Shown: positions 37,626 to 47,303 of the stretch, piece by piece | Layout of the letters: each line of letters opens with the position of its first letter | Numbering within the stretch: the first letter of the stretch is position 1 | NCBI RefSeq assembly: GCF_009828745.1 | Contig: NZ_WTSX01000007.1 | Span: forward strand, 62,001-126,000 | DNA length: 64,000 bases | Direction of reading: 5' to 3' | Origin: Erysipelothrix anatis | GTDB lineage: Bacteria > Bacillota_I > Bacilli_A > Erysipelotrichales > Erysipelotrichaceae | The notes under the pieces: model-generated | Told to the model about the DNA's origin: nothing | Seen by the model: only the letters and a program-made list of their open reading frames with translations | Database searches by the model: none | Made by a program: the position numbers and the translations under genes

Positions 37626-40034
37626 CTACACCACCGCTTTCTTACTATCTTTTACCAGTTTTTGATTACTGAAGAAAGTACTGATCAATAAACGCAAACC
37701 TCGAATAAAACGTCCATTTACGACGACAAGCATAGCATCAACCATATCCGCACTCACGATTCCATTTGTCATTTTAGCAATAGCTCTAAAAGGCATATTG
37801 TAAATGAATAAGATATTTAGATTCGGTTTCCCTTTTTTCTTACTTCTATTTAGAATCATGTCCATTACTTTAAAGACAGTACGAGCGAGCCCACTTTTAG
37901 CGTATTGGATACACTTAATCGGGTCATTAGATTCGATTGTTACACGTTTTTGATAAGGCATACTCTCAATATCGCGTTCTAATAATGTTGAATAGACAGA
38001 ATCACTCACTGATTCCAGTTCTACTGAATAATAAGGTTGAATTCCGTCAATATGATTCAAAACGACGCCATCCAGTTCAATTACTTCGCTTAGTTCGACA
38101 TCATTAACATTTCGTGCAACCATAATTTTATATTCGCCCGCTTCAACAACCCATTGATTAAGAGATGCATCATACACTCGAAAACTCATTTCATTAAGTG
38201 GTAAGAAAACTTCCTTACTTTCGCCTTTATTTAAGAATACTTTGGTGAACGCTTTTAGTTCCTTACCAGCCCGAGGAATCGCAGAATTCTTCTTTGCAAT
38301 GTAAACTTGAATAATCTCTGCAGCATCATACTCACCCACATTTTCAATAACAACAGTGACTCCTTTTTTATCAGCTTTCATAGACTTGTATTTAAATTCT
38401 GAGTAACTTAGACCATAGCCGAAAGGATACTTCACTGATTTGTTAATGGTATCAAAGTAACGATACCCAACAAAAATACCTTCTTTGTATAGAACATCCT
38501 CTTCAGTACTTGGAAACTCTGTAGCAAAGGGAATATCACGATATGAATGTGGGTATGTTTCATTTAGTTTGCCGCTAGGCGATACATGACCACAAAGCAC
38601 ATCCAAAATTCCTAACGCTCCCATCTGTCCGGATAAATAGGTATGAAGTACAGCTTTGGCATCGACATCCCAAGTCATCTCAACCACCGATCCCGCCGAA
38701 AGCACAGCAACGATATTTTTATTCACTTTAGCAAGCTCCTGAACAAGTTTTCTTTGGTTTTCAGCCAATTTAATATGCTCACGATCCATGCCTTCACTTT
38801 CACTTTGTTCACTCAAACCAAGATAGAGTAAGACCTTATCTGCTCTTGAAGCTACGTCAAGTGCTTCATTAAGGAGCTTTTGATCAGCTTGGCCATTTCT
38901 TTGAAATCCTTGCGCATAGGCAACAACATTCAATGGATAATTATTTATCTCATCTAGCGTATTGACCAGCTTCATTGGATTAACAATTGATGATCCAGAA
39001 CCCTGATAACGTGGTGTTTTAACAAAATCACCAATTAAAGCAATCGATTCATTATTTTTTAAGGGCAAAATATGATCTTCATTCTTTAGAAGAACAATAC
39101 TTTCTCGAGCCGCTTTCTGAGCTAATTCATTATGAGCATCATAGTCGATTTTTGCTATTTTAGGAATTTCTTGTTTGGCAAGAATCACATCCAACAATTC
39201 ATCAACCCGCTCATCCAGTATCGCTTCACTTAGTTTACCCGATAGAACTGCATCAATAATTTGTTTTTGTCCATCTGGGCCAACGGTTGGCATGGCAAGA
39301 TGTGCACCATTTTTAACAGAGAGCACATGATCATTACTACCACCCCAATCAGAAACAACCATTCCTTCGAATCCCCAATCATCAAGAAGAATATCTCTCA
39401 GCATTTTTTTATTTTCATGAGCATAAACACCGTTAATTTTATTATAGGCAGACATAATACTCTTAGGTTTACCTTCTTTTACAGCAATTTCAAAGCCAGT
39501 CATATAAATTTCTCTAAAAGTGCGTTCATCAATGATTGAGTTTGACGACATTCGAATGGTTTCTTGTGAATTGACAGCGTAGTGTTTTGGACAAGCATAT
39601 GTGCCACTACTCTGAATACCCCGAATGTGAGCCGCAGCCATCTTACCCGTTAAAAATGGGTCTTCACTAAAATACTCAAAGTTTCGTCCACACTTCGGAT
39701 TTCGCTTAATATTTAAACCAGGTCCTAAAATGACATCAACATCCTTATATGATGATTCCGCCCCAATTTGGTACCCAACTGCTTCAATTAGTGACTCATC
39801 CCATGAATTAGCCAGGGTTGCGGCTGTAGGAAAACAGGTTGCGGGTAGACTTTCATTTAAACCCAAATGATCAGCAGCACCTGTTTGTTTTCTAAGTCCA
39901 TGAGGACCATCAGATAAGAAAATTGAAGGAACTTCTTTATCTACATACGAAACTGTTTCCCACATATTTTTTCCCGACATTAATGCTGCTTTATTTGACA
40001 ATGTTAGATTCTTTATAATTTCTTTATGCTTCAT
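37626..40034 (-). CDS. GH3 glycoside hydrolase, canonical domain order
   Basis: 802 residues, no signal peptide or membrane helix, so cytoplasmic. The TIM barrel comes first, with nucleophile D229 (MVVSDWGG). The alpha/beta domain follows (ESIVLLKNEDHILPL) with the acid/base candidate in SESEGMDREH, then a fibronectin-like domain (YPFGYGLSYSEF) and a C-terminal tail of about 110 residues often seen in Firmicute members. Likely a beta-glucosidase or beta-xylosidase. It is the first gene of the operon with GtrA and GT2, an unusual pairing of a hydrolase with glycan-building genes, and is divergent from a LytTR two-component system. Confidence 0.92.
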   Translation of the reverse strand: MKHKEIIKNLTLSNKAALMSGKNMWETVSYVDKEVPSIFLSDGPHGLRKQTGAADHLGLNESLPATCFPTAATLANSWDESLIEAVGYQIGAESSYKDVDVILGPGLNIKRNPKCGRNFEYFSEDPFLTGKMAAAHIRGIQSSGTYACPKHYAVNSQETIRMSSNSIIDERTFREIYMTGFEIAVKEGKPKSIMSAYNKINGVYAHENKKMLRDILLDDWGFEGMVVSDWGGSNDHVLSVKNGAHLAMPTVGPDGQKQIIDAVLSGKLSEAILDERVDELLDVILAKQEIPKIAKIDYDAHNELAQKAARESIVLLKNEDHILPLKNNESIALIGDFVKTPRYQGSGSSIVNPMKLVNTLDEINNYPLNVVAYAQGFQRNGQADQKLLNEALDVASRADKVLLYLGLSEQSESEGMDREHIKLAENQRKLVQELAKVNKNIVAVLSAGSVVEMTWDVDAKAVLHTYLSGQMGALGILDVLCGHVSPSGKLNETYPHSYRDIPFATEFPSTEEDVLYKEGIFVGYRYFDTINKSVKYPFGYGLSYSEFKYKSMKADKKGVTVVIENVGEYDAAEIIQVYIAKKNSAIPRAGKELKAFTKVFLNKGESKEVFLPLNEMSFRVYDASLNQWVVEAGEYKIMVARNVNDVELSEVIELDGVVLNHIDGIQPYYSVELESVSDSVYSTLLERDIESMPYQKRVTIESNDPIKCIQYAKSGLARTVFKVMDMILNRSKKKGKPNLNILFIYNMPFRAIAKMTNGIVSADMVDAMLVVVNGRFIRGLRLLISTFFSNQKLVKDSKKAVV

Positions 40035-40130
40035 ATCTTAACCTCCGAAAGTGCTTTCATACTATATTCGAGATTATAGCATTCCCTTGTAAAGTTAAAA
40101 TTACGTCTTCGTAGATTGTTGTTTTTACCA

Positions 40131-40176
40131 CATATTCTGTGTGAAATTTGCTTTGCAAAGAAACATAACTTGCTTT
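40131..40176. promoter_or_regulatory. Candidate LytTR direct-repeat operator and shared motif
   Basis: AATTTGCTTT (40145-40154) and AACTTGCTTT (40167-40176) are direct repeats with a 22-bp period, the spacing of AgrA/LytTR sites. The second contains TTGCTT, a possible -35 for the regulator operon with TAGATT at 40193-40198. CATATTCTGT (40131-40140), followed by AAATTT, recurs before the PTS gene. On the minus strand TATAAT near 40080 is a likely -10 for the GH3 operon. Confidence 0.5.
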
Positions 40177-40234
40177 TTTATCAATTTTCGCTTAGATTGT
40201 AAATGATAAACACTCATAAATAAGGAGGTATATT

Positions 40235-40942
40235 ATGCGCATCGCTGTCGTCGAAGATAATGAAGAACATCGCACTACACTTGTGAACCATTTAAACTCT
40301 TTTGCCAAAGAATTTGGTATCGCCATAACGGTTGATTCATATGAAAGTGGATTTTCTTTTTTTGATCACTTCCATAGTAATTACGACATAATCTATTTAG
40401 ATGTTCAAATGCCACATATGGATGGCATGGAAACCGCCCATGAAATTCGCAGTCGCGATACACTCGTTGATATTGTCTTCGTCACTAACTATGTTCAATG
40501 GGCAATTTACGGTTATGCCGTCAATGCCAGTGATTTTTTATTAAAACCACTAACCTATTTTAACTTTCAAGAACACTTCAAAAAAATCAACAATAAAATT
40601 GCTCAAAGAGGCAGTAATTTTATATCAATTAAAACACCTTCGGGAATACGAAAACTCAATGTAAATGAAATTCTCTACATTGAGAGCGAAGGCCATTATT
40701 TAAGCTTCCACTTACTTGAAGAAACATTCTCAATTTTAGAAACAATGCGCGAAATGGAAGAAACCCTTGTCCCCTATAACTTCTTTAGATGCAATAATAG
40801 TTACATCGTTAATTTAAAATATGTTCAAGGCGTCGAAAAAAATATCGTCAGTGTCGGTTCATCCGAGCTACAAATTAGTCGTCCGCGTCGAAAAGAATTT
40901 CTTGAAGCACTGACCAACTACATAAGTGAGAATCGAAACTGA
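40235..40942 (+). CDS. LytTR-family response regulator
   Basis: 235 residues. The receiver domain (1-120) has the acidic pair in VVEDNEE, phospho-acceptor D56 (IIYLDVQMP) and K104-type switch residue (FLLKPL). The LytTR DNA-binding domain (about 130-230) shows FISIKTPSG, ILYIESEGHY and FFRCNNSYIVNL. It binds direct repeats with a 21-22-bp period. It is translated together with the kinase (TGATG overlap). Confidence 0.93.
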   Translation: MRIAVVEDNEEHRTTLVNHLNSFAKEFGIAITVDSYESGFSFFDHFHSNYDIIYLDVQMPHMDGMETAHEIRSRDTLVDIVFVTNYVQWAIYGYAVNASDFLLKPLTYFNFQEHFKKINNKIAQRGSNFISIKTPSGIRKLNVNEILYIESEGHYLSFHLLEETFSILETMREMEETLVPYNFFRCNNSYIVNLKYVQGVEKNIVSVGSSELQISRPRRKEFLEALTNYISENRN

Positions 40943-42270
40943 TGGAAAATCTACCGAATATACCACGACTTTATACCGCGATTGCAGAGTGGCTCACCTG
41001 TCTTCTGTTTATTCTTCCCGCAAGTAAGAGAAAAAACTGGATTCCCTTACTTGGCTTGGCTTTAGTTGGACAAATCCTGCTCCAATCATTCGCCGGAACA
41101 TGGCCCTTATTCTTCTGGATACCAGGAATGATTCTTAATGTCGTTTGGATGTATATTACAATCATCATCACAACAAACATTAATCCCCGAAACGCAATCT
41201 ATATTTGTAGTAAGGCCTTCATATTTGCGGAATTCATTGCCTCCTTAGCATGGCAACTATTCTGTCATATGCTTTGGACACCACAACGAACAATTTCTGC
41301 CATATCTTTTGCATTCATGTCACTAGTTTATCTTTTACTCATTCTTTGTTCTTCCGTTCTCGAAAAACGAAGCGGCAATATCAGTGCGCAAACCGAAATG
41401 AGTACCAAAGATATCTTTATCGCCGTATTTACAGTGATCATCATCTTCTCAATGAGTAATGTAGGGTTTGTATTATCAACCTCGACCAATCATTTCAGCT
41501 CACCGACAACTATTTTCGTTACCAGAACACTCGTCAATTTATGTGGTATTTGCATTCTCTATCTGCAAGACAAACAGAAACATGAACTAAGACTACTCAC
41601 TGAAATTAACGCGATTAATAATATGTTTCAAACACAGTATGAACAATATATTGCCTATCGCGAAAGTAGTGAACAAATAAATCAGAAATTTCATGATTTA
41701 AAATATCAAATTGATATTATCAGAGCTGAGAAAGAACTTCCCAAAAAAGAAGCATACCTTTCTGAAATGAGTCAAGTTCTGAATGCATACAGTGTCAGCA
41801 TTAATACGGGAAACGGCATCATTGATACCATATTAACAAGAAAAAATGCCTATTGTGTTGATCACGAAATCACCTTTACTTGCATTGTAGATGGTAAATT
41901 ACTGGATCATCTTGACATCATGGATACAGTCGCATTATTCGGAAATGCGCTAGACAATGCCATTGAAGCCGTCGAAAAAAACAAGAAAAAAGAAGAACGC
42001 TTGATAAATCTCCGTGTCTTCCGTAAGGAACAATTTATTATGTTTCACATTGAAAACTACTGTAATGAAGTGATTGACTTAAGTACTGGGCTTCCCGAAA
42101 CTACCAAGTCGAATAAAGATAACCACGGATTTGGCATTAAAAGCATCCAGTTTATTACGGATAAGTATAATGGCAATATGAATTTAACTTATAAGGATAA
42201 GTGGTTCTCACTAAAAATATTATTTCCTCTTAACGCTATAAACACAAACAAAAATGAGCCCTTGCACTAA
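40942..42270 (+). CDS. AgrC-like sensor histidine kinase (GHKL ATPase)
   Basis: 442 residues. About six membrane helices (1-210), then a coiled segment with the phospho-acceptor H251 in KFHDLKYQ, then a GHKL ATPase domain (N-box GNALDNAIEAV, G-box HGFGIKSIQ). This class senses peptides or membrane ligands. No AgrD/AgrB genes lie nearby, so the signal may instead be linked to the neighbouring glycan or PTS genes. Confidence 0.92.
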   Translation: MENLPNIPRLYTAIAEWLTCLLFILPASKRKNWIPLLGLALVGQILLQSFAGTWPLFFWIPGMILNVVWMYITIIITTNINPRNAIYICSKAFIFAEFIASLAWQLFCHMLWTPQRTISAISFAFMSLVYLLLILCSSVLEKRSGNISAQTEMSTKDIFIAVFTVIIIFSMSNVGFVLSTSTNHFSSPTTIFVTRTLVNLCGICILYLQDKQKHELRLLTEINAINNMFQTQYEQYIAYRESSEQINQKFHDLKYQIDIIRAEKELPKKEAYLSEMSQVLNAYSVSINTGNGIIDTILTRKNAYCVDHEITFTCIVDGKLLDHLDIMDTVALFGNALDNAIEAVEKNKKKEERLINLRVFRKEQFIMFHIENYCNEVIDLSTGLPETTKSNKDNHGFGIKSIQFITDKYNGNMNLTYKDKWFSLKILFPLNAINTNKNEPLH

Positions 42271-42288
42271 GTAAGCAGCTCATTTTTT
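42250..42288. terminator. Bidirectional terminator between kinase and PTS genes
   Basis: AAAAATGAGC and GCTCATTTTTT arms enclose a structured loop. The left arm lies within the last codons of the kinase. Confidence 0.7.
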
Positions 42289-42295
42289 AATTCAT

Positions 42296-43828
42296 TTAGT
42301 TATTCTGTAGGTACTCATCAATTTCAGTTTTGATAGTTGCAACTTTAGGACCAAATATCAATTGAATATTCTGTTCTTGAATCATGACACCTAGAGCATT
42401 AGACTTATTTAAAATTCCTTCATCTATTAGGGATTCATCCTTTACATAAATTCTCAATCTTGTGGCACAGTTACCAATATCCACAATATTATCCTTACCA
42501 CCTAATCCCTTAAGAATGGTGCTTATCATACTATCCTTATCTTCGTCATTAGACTCATTCTGTATCCGTCCCAAGGTTTTGATGTCTTGTTTGTTAACGA
42601 TAAATCTAAAAGTAAGATAGTAAAGAATAAAATAAATTATGCCTACGAGTGGAATCAATATCCAAGAGGTACGATCATTACCAGGTAGTATTCCATAGAA
42701 AAATAAATCCAATAATCCACCAGAAAACGTAATACCAACTGCAATATTTAAAATATGCGCAATCATATAGGCAAGGGCTGAATAAATGATATGAAGCGTA
42801 TAAAGGACGGGGGCGACAAGCATGAACATAAACTCAATTGGTTCTGTGACACCCAATGAAATACAAACAAGAGCCGCACTCATATACCGTGAGCGCACTT
42901 TATCTTTTTGCGACTTATCAGCACTATGATAAAGCGCTAATGCTGCACCTGGGAGACCAAAAATCATAAAAATATATTCTCCTGAGAAAAAACGGCTGGC
43001 TTCAACACTGAGATGACCCGCTGACTCTGTTGCCAGTTGAGCAAAAATAATATTCTGACCACCATGGATAAGTTCACCTCCTACTTCCATAGTTCCGCCT
43101 AGCACACCTTGCCAAAAGGGCATGTAGAACACATGATGCAAACCCAGCGGTATTAAACTGCGTTTGATTAATCCAAATAAAAGTGTACCAACATATCCTA
43201 AGTTAGAAATAAGCAGTCCCAATTGAAATAAAAGTGAAAATAAATAAGGCCACACAAGAAATATAAGCCATCCTAATACGATTGCTACTAGACTTGAAAT
43301 GATGGGTATAAACCGCGTGCCCCCAAAGAAGTTCAGTGCCTCAATAAATTCAATCTTATAGAATCGATTATGAAGTTGTGAAGTGACTATACCAATCAAA
43401 ACTCCTCCAAAAAAGCCCGTATCCAGACATCTCACGCCTAAGATAGTCTTAATACCTGTACGCAACAATTCAGAATCACTCGCGCTCGGATTCATTTCAA
43501 TCAATGTAGCTACCGTAACATTCATAACTAAATATGCAATTGTTGCAGAAAAAGCAGCCGTTTCTTTCTCCTTATGAGATAAACCAAAAGCAATCGCGAT
43601 TGCAAATAATAAGGGTAACAATTCAAAAATTAGTTTGCCAACCCGAACCATAATAACCATAAACTGATTTAAAAACGAACCCGACTGCAATATTGTATAA
43701 CTACTAAATATGTTCCCCGTAAAATAACTACCAACTGAAATCAAGATACCCGCGATTGGTAATAGGCCAATAGGTACCAATAAACTTTTACCCAGCTGTT
43801 GTAAAAACCGATTTATTTTTTGTTTCAT
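42296..43828 (-). CDS. PTS permease IICB, glucose/N-acetylglucosamine superfamily
   Basis: 510 residues from the ATG at 43828 (AAGGGGTG upstream); a longer frame lacks a site. Residues 1-400 form the IIC channel (SLLVPIGLLPIAGILI, GVTEPIEFMFMLVAPVLY); the C-terminal IIB domain (about 430-505) has phospho-cysteine C454 in IGNCATRLR. There is no IIA domain, so it needs a separate IIA. GTRFIPIISS-type loops occur in the family, but sugar choice cannot be told from sequence. It shares an upstream motif with the GH3/TCS intergenic region. Confidence 0.9.
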   Translation of the reverse strand: MKQKINRFLQQLGKSLLVPIGLLPIAGILISVGSYFTGNIFSSYTILQSGSFLNQFMVIMVRVGKLIFELLPLLFAIAIAFGLSHKEKETAAFSATIAYLVMNVTVATLIEMNPSASDSELLRTGIKTILGVRCLDTGFFGGVLIGIVTSQLHNRFYKIEFIEALNFFGGTRFIPIISSLVAIVLGWLIFLVWPYLFSLLFQLGLLISNLGYVGTLLFGLIKRSLIPLGLHHVFYMPFWQGVLGGTMEVGGELIHGGQNIIFAQLATESAGHLSVEASRFFSGEYIFMIFGLPGAALALYHSADKSQKDKVRSRYMSAALVCISLGVTEPIEFMFMLVAPVLYTLHIIYSALAYMIAHILNIAVGITFSGGLLDLFFYGILPGNDRTSWILIPLVGIIYFILYYLTFRFIVNKQDIKTLGRIQNESNDEDKDSMISTILKGLGGKDNIVDIGNCATRLRIYVKDESLIDEGILNKSNALGVMIQEQNIQLIFGPKVATIKTEIDEYLQNN

Positions 43829-43899
43829 GATGACACCCCTTAAAATTATAAAATGTAAACTTAGCATACGTGATACGGCTTTTTATTTGAACAAAATCT

Positions 43900-43916
43900 C
43901 ATATTCTGTCAAATTT
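43900..43916. promoter_or_regulatory. Motif shared with the GH3/TCS intergenic region
   Basis: CATATTCTGT followed after one base by AAATTT, about 75 bases upstream of the PTS start. The same 10-mer and AAATTT occur at 40131-40149. On the minus strand TTGACA overlaps it. A common operator is possible. Confidence 0.4.
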
Positions 43917-43982
43917 ATCACATACATGGTTAATCAAGTTGTTCATCTTTGAAATCAAATTAGACCCTGGCAGTCTCTTAAG

Positions 43983-44025
43983 GACAAAAAAAGACCGCCT
44001 ATATCACAAAAGCGTGTCTTATATG
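43983..44025 (-). terminator. Terminator of the glf-GT2 operon
   Basis: On the minus strand AAGACACGC pairs imperfectly with GCGGTCTT, followed by TTTTTTT, just past the GT2 stop. Confidence 0.6.
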
Positions 44026-44044
44026 GTTATTCTAAAGTTTGCAG

Positions 44045-45058
44045 TTAATTAAAACCAAATATCTTTTGGGCGATACGATAGAAAAGAATTACAAACCGAC
44101 GACTGATAACATTCTCTTTGACCAACCAAAAGCCCATAAAACTTCGTTTAAATCTTTGATAAGTGAACTCATCTTGCGCTTCAAAGTCGCGAAGTAACTG
44201 TTGCCCTTTAGCATTGCTCTCTTCCGTGTCCGATATGCGAATCATAATTAATGAAATCGCACTCACAATTTCGAGGTGATGATACATCGGATTACCCATT
44301 GCCGATCTTTTATCTTCAAATGAAGCATAATAAGCAATCATCGCTTGGTTTACACGTAATTGTTGGTCAATTCGTTGAATCATAACTTTTTCATTCACCG
44401 ATTGATCATCACGACCAATATAATAGCGATATAAATTAACATCATGATACATGATTTGTTCCGTATAAGGAAGCGACTTGAAAACAAACAAACTGTCAAC
44501 GTAGAACGTATGTTCAGGTAATCTGGGATGATGCTTTTGTAAGATTTCAGTTCGATGAATCAGAGAATGCATCATCAAATAAGTTCCCAGCTGTAATTCA
44601 ACCTCACGCCACGAAAAAGTCAAATCGATGGGTAATTGTTTACGATAATTCATCGTTTTTTTATGCTTGACGCCAACTTTTTCATAAACATAATTGCAAA
44701 TAAGTAAATCAAGTGGCTCTGGTTTATGACTGTTTTTCGCTAAAATTGACAAGACCTCTCTCAAAGCATCTTCATCAAACCAATCATCACTATCAAGCAC
44801 TTTGAAATACCATCCGGTAGCCGCTTCAATACCGACATTCACGGCCGATCCATGCCCACCATTTTCTTTGTGTATGACACGAATTTGATTAGGGTAATCA
44901 ACTTGATACGCATCCGCAATCTGCGCGGTGTTATCACTTGATCCATCATTAACAATGATAATCTCAATGCGATCATCACCAATCAACAATGAATCAATAC
45001 TCTTACGCATGTATTGTTCTGAATTATAGCAGGGTACAACGACACTCAACAGTTTCAT
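44045..45058 (-). CDS. Family 2 glycosyltransferase (paralogue of 36120 gene)
   Basis: 337 residues: SVVVPCYNSE, IIIVNDGSSDNT, LDSDDW. It is colinear with the GT2 at 36120 through the C-terminal MIQRIDQQLRVNQAMI segment. It follows UDP-galactopyranose mutase by 51 bases. A galactofuranosyl or related transferase on a cell-surface glycan is a reasonable guess from that neighbour only. Confidence 0.9.
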   Translation of the reverse strand: MKLLSVVVPCYNSEQYMRKSIDSLLIGDDRIEIIIVNDGSSDNTAQIADAYQVDYPNQIRVIHKENGGHGSAVNVGIEAATGWYFKVLDSDDWFDEDALREVLSILAKNSHKPEPLDLLICNYVYEKVGVKHKKTMNYRKQLPIDLTFSWREVELQLGTYLMMHSLIHRTEILQKHHPRLPEHTFYVDSLFVFKSLPYTEQIMYHDVNLYRYYIGRDDQSVNEKVMIQRIDQQLRVNQAMIAYYASFEDKRSAMGNPMYHHLEIVSAISLIMIRISDTEESNAKGQQLLRDFEAQDEFTYQRFKRSFMGFWLVKENVISRRFVILFYRIAQKIFGFN

Positions 45059-45109
45059 ATTATTCTCCGCTTCACTTGCTCACTATTATAAAAACACAAT
45101 CGTTGAAAG

Positions 45110-46216
45110 TCAAATACTTAATTCAAGCTCGACAAGCTTAAGTGCATTTTCAATCACCTGGTGCATATCATAATATTTATATTCACCCAAGCGACCACCA
45201 AAAACAACATTAGGCATGTTTGCTGCCAAGGCTTGATATTTCATTAATTTTTGATTGTTAGGAAGATCATTCAAAGGGTAATAAGGTTCATCACCGAGTT
45301 CCCAGTCTTTTGAATATTCCTTCGTGATGACAGTTTTATCTTGGGTCCCAAAGGCAAAATGCTTATGCTCAATAATGCGCGTATACGGTGTTTCACTGTC
45401 TGTAAAATTCACTACAGCGTTACCTTGATAATTTTCTTCATCCAAAATTTCATGTTCAAACCGCAAACTACGATAGTCCAAAGCACCAAATTGATAATCA
45501 AAAAACTGATCAATCATACCGGTAAAAATAATTTTATCGGCAATTTTTTCATAGTGATCACGATCCGCAAAAAAATCAGCATTTAATTTCACATCAACAT
45601 CTTTAAGCCATATATCAAAAAGATGATTGTATCCCTTCACAGGAATCCCTTGATAACGATCATTAAAATAATTATTATTGAAGGTAAAGCGCACCGGAAG
45701 TCGACGAATAATAAAAGCCGGTAAATCCGTGCAAGCGCGTCCCCATTGCTTTTCAGTATAGCCCTTAATCAGTTTTTCATAGATATCACTACCAACTAAC
45801 TTGAGCGCTTGTTCCTCTAAATTTTTTGGTTCATCAACAAAATGTTCGGCTTGCTGTTGGGCAATAATGGCATGTGCCTCTTTGGGATAACGAATGCCCC
45901 ACAATTTACTAAAGGTATTCATGTTGAAAGGCAGGTTAAATAATTCTCCCTTATAGTTGGCTATTGGACTATTAATATAATGATTAAACGAAACAAATTG
46001 ATTAAGATAGTCCCACACCGCTTGATTATTGGTGTGGAATATATGTGCACCATACCAATGCACTTGAATCCCTTCAATTTCTTTGCAATACATATTACCA
46101 CCTACATGATCCCGCTTATCAATCACAAGCACACGCTTGCCTTGTTTTTGGGCTTCGTAGGCAAAAACAGAACCAAATGGGCCTGCTCCCACAACTAAAT
46201 AATCATATGGTTTCAT
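45110..46216 (-). CDS. glf: UDP-galactopyranose mutase
   Basis: 368 residues, full length. The FAD-binding Rossmann motif is VVGAGPFGSV; RDHVGGNMY, WYGAHIFHTN (with the FAD-contacting His), WGRACTDLP and GRLGEYKYYDMHQ are Glf signatures. It converts UDP-galactopyranose to UDP-galactofuranose, the donor for galactofuranose in surface glycans; this implies the organism makes a galactofuranose-containing polymer. First gene of a two-gene operon with GT2. Confidence 0.96.
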   Translation of the reverse strand: MKPYDYLVVGAGPFGSVFAYEAQKQGKRVLVIDKRDHVGGNMYCKEIEGIQVHWYGAHIFHTNNQAVWDYLNQFVSFNHYINSPIANYKGELFNLPFNMNTFSKLWGIRYPKEAHAIIAQQQAEHFVDEPKNLEEQALKLVGSDIYEKLIKGYTEKQWGRACTDLPAFIIRRLPVRFTFNNNYFNDRYQGIPVKGYNHLFDIWLKDVDVKLNADFFADRDHYEKIADKIIFTGMIDQFFDYQFGALDYRSLRFEHEILDEENYQGNAVVNFTDSETPYTRIIEHKHFAFGTQDKTVITKEYSKDWELGDEPYYPLNDLPNNQKLMKYQALAANMPNVVFGGRLGEYKYYDMHQVIENALKLVELELSI

Positions 46217-46307
46217 TGTTCACCTCATATGAATTTATCATCTCATACTGCATACCCATAAATCAACCATCCCAAGAAACATTTCATAAGCATCTCATTT
46301 TTTGTAT

Positions 46308-46493
46308 TTAAACCTGTAAATAACTAGCAAGTAAAATAGCGATTAACCCTAAAATAAGGCCACCTCGTTTACAAAAAACCAATGTTCTAATTCGTTTTTC
46401 ATCACTATCATCCTTAAGTTTCGCATTTTCAATTTGAGCATAGCCAACTAAGGCAATACCACAAACCATTACAGTTAATGGAATTAAAATCAT
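46308..46493 (-). CDS. Small membrane protein
   Basis: 61 residues, two predicted membrane helices (ILIPLTVMVCGIALVGYA and GLILGLIAILLASYL) joined by a charged loop. GGGAGG lies seven bases upstream. Not recognised. It follows the 46510 gene by 16 bases and may be co-transcribed with it. Confidence 0.55.
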   Translation of the reverse strand: MILIPLTVMVCGIALVGYAQIENAKLKDDSDEKRIRTLVFCKRGGLILGLIAILLASYLQV

Positions 46494-46509
46494 ACCTCAT
46501 CCCTCCCAA

Positions 46510-46734
46510 TCATTTGAAACATGGTACGTAAATAAGCTCATAATTACCGATTAAACTACGCAAATAAGAACTCATCGATAAATCATGTTTTATCAAATAA
46601 CGAAAGCTATATTCAGAAAAAGACGGAAAGAAATATTTCATTATTGAATCATTATAGGACCTATACTGATGTCTCCCTTTGAATATAAGCATGAGTATTA
46701 AAGACTCAAGCAATGCAATGATAAATCCGATCAT
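46510..46734 (-). CDS. Small hypothetical protein
   Basis: 74 residues with one N-terminal membrane helix (GFIIALLESLILMLIF) and a basic, Tyr-rich remainder. The ribosome site is weak (GAG). It is adjacent to the 46308 gene on the same strand, which is the main support for it being real. Confidence 0.4.
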   Translation of the reverse strand: MIGFIIALLESLILMLIFKGRHQYRSYNDSIMKYFFPSFSEYSFRYLIKHDLSMSSYLRSLIGNYELIYVPCFK

Positions 46735-46928
46735 TATCTCATACCCGTTTTACTAAGTCTAACAGAATTTAATCAAGTGTTTCCAACCTATTTACGCACA
46801 TTAATACGGTAATATTTTAACTAAAATCACCTAAGTCATTTCTCAAAAAAACCACTTTTTCGTCAAGGTGATGATTAACCCTACTACTTAAGTGGCCCTT
46901 ATCCATTCATTAAATTACCGTTTAGATT

Positions 46929-47303
46929 TCAGGAAAAAAGAGCATCAATCATATCGAAATCAGTCTGCTCTAGCACGACAACATTCATGTTATCAGCGAC
47001 TTGACCAACCTGTTTGGCTCCAGGAATTATGGCCGAAATGGCATCATTCATCAAATACCAACTGAGCACAATATTTGTGATATTCGTATTGTATTTAACA
47101 GCTAAGGGTTTTAATTGATTAACCTTGGCCACTGTTTCTTTAAACGATTCACCTTGAAATTGTGCTTGTTTCGAACGTAAATCATCTTCCGGAAAAACAA
47201 AACTCTCTTGGTATTTTCCGGTTAAAAGACCCGATGCGAGCGGGAAAAACGGAATTAATGAAATATTATTTTCTTGTAAATAAGGGAATAATTCCTGTTC
47301 AGC
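46929..47303 (-). pseudogene. Aldo/keto reductase, 3' fragment
   Basis: 125 codons in frame (AEQELFPYLQENN, IPFFPLASGLLTGKY, then MAKVNQLKPLAV, IIPGAKQV) match the C-terminal third of aldo/keto reductases. The catalytic N-terminal part (Tyr, Lys, Asp, His) is missing. The frame is cut exactly where the inverted repeat 47304-47366 begins, and no 5' part is found on the other side. The breakpoint therefore marks the left edge of foreign DNA. Confidence 0.85.

Noticed and set aside
40235-42270. Complete agr-type quorum-sensing locus
   Set aside because: Regulator and kinase match, but no AgrB or peptide precursor gene lies nearby.
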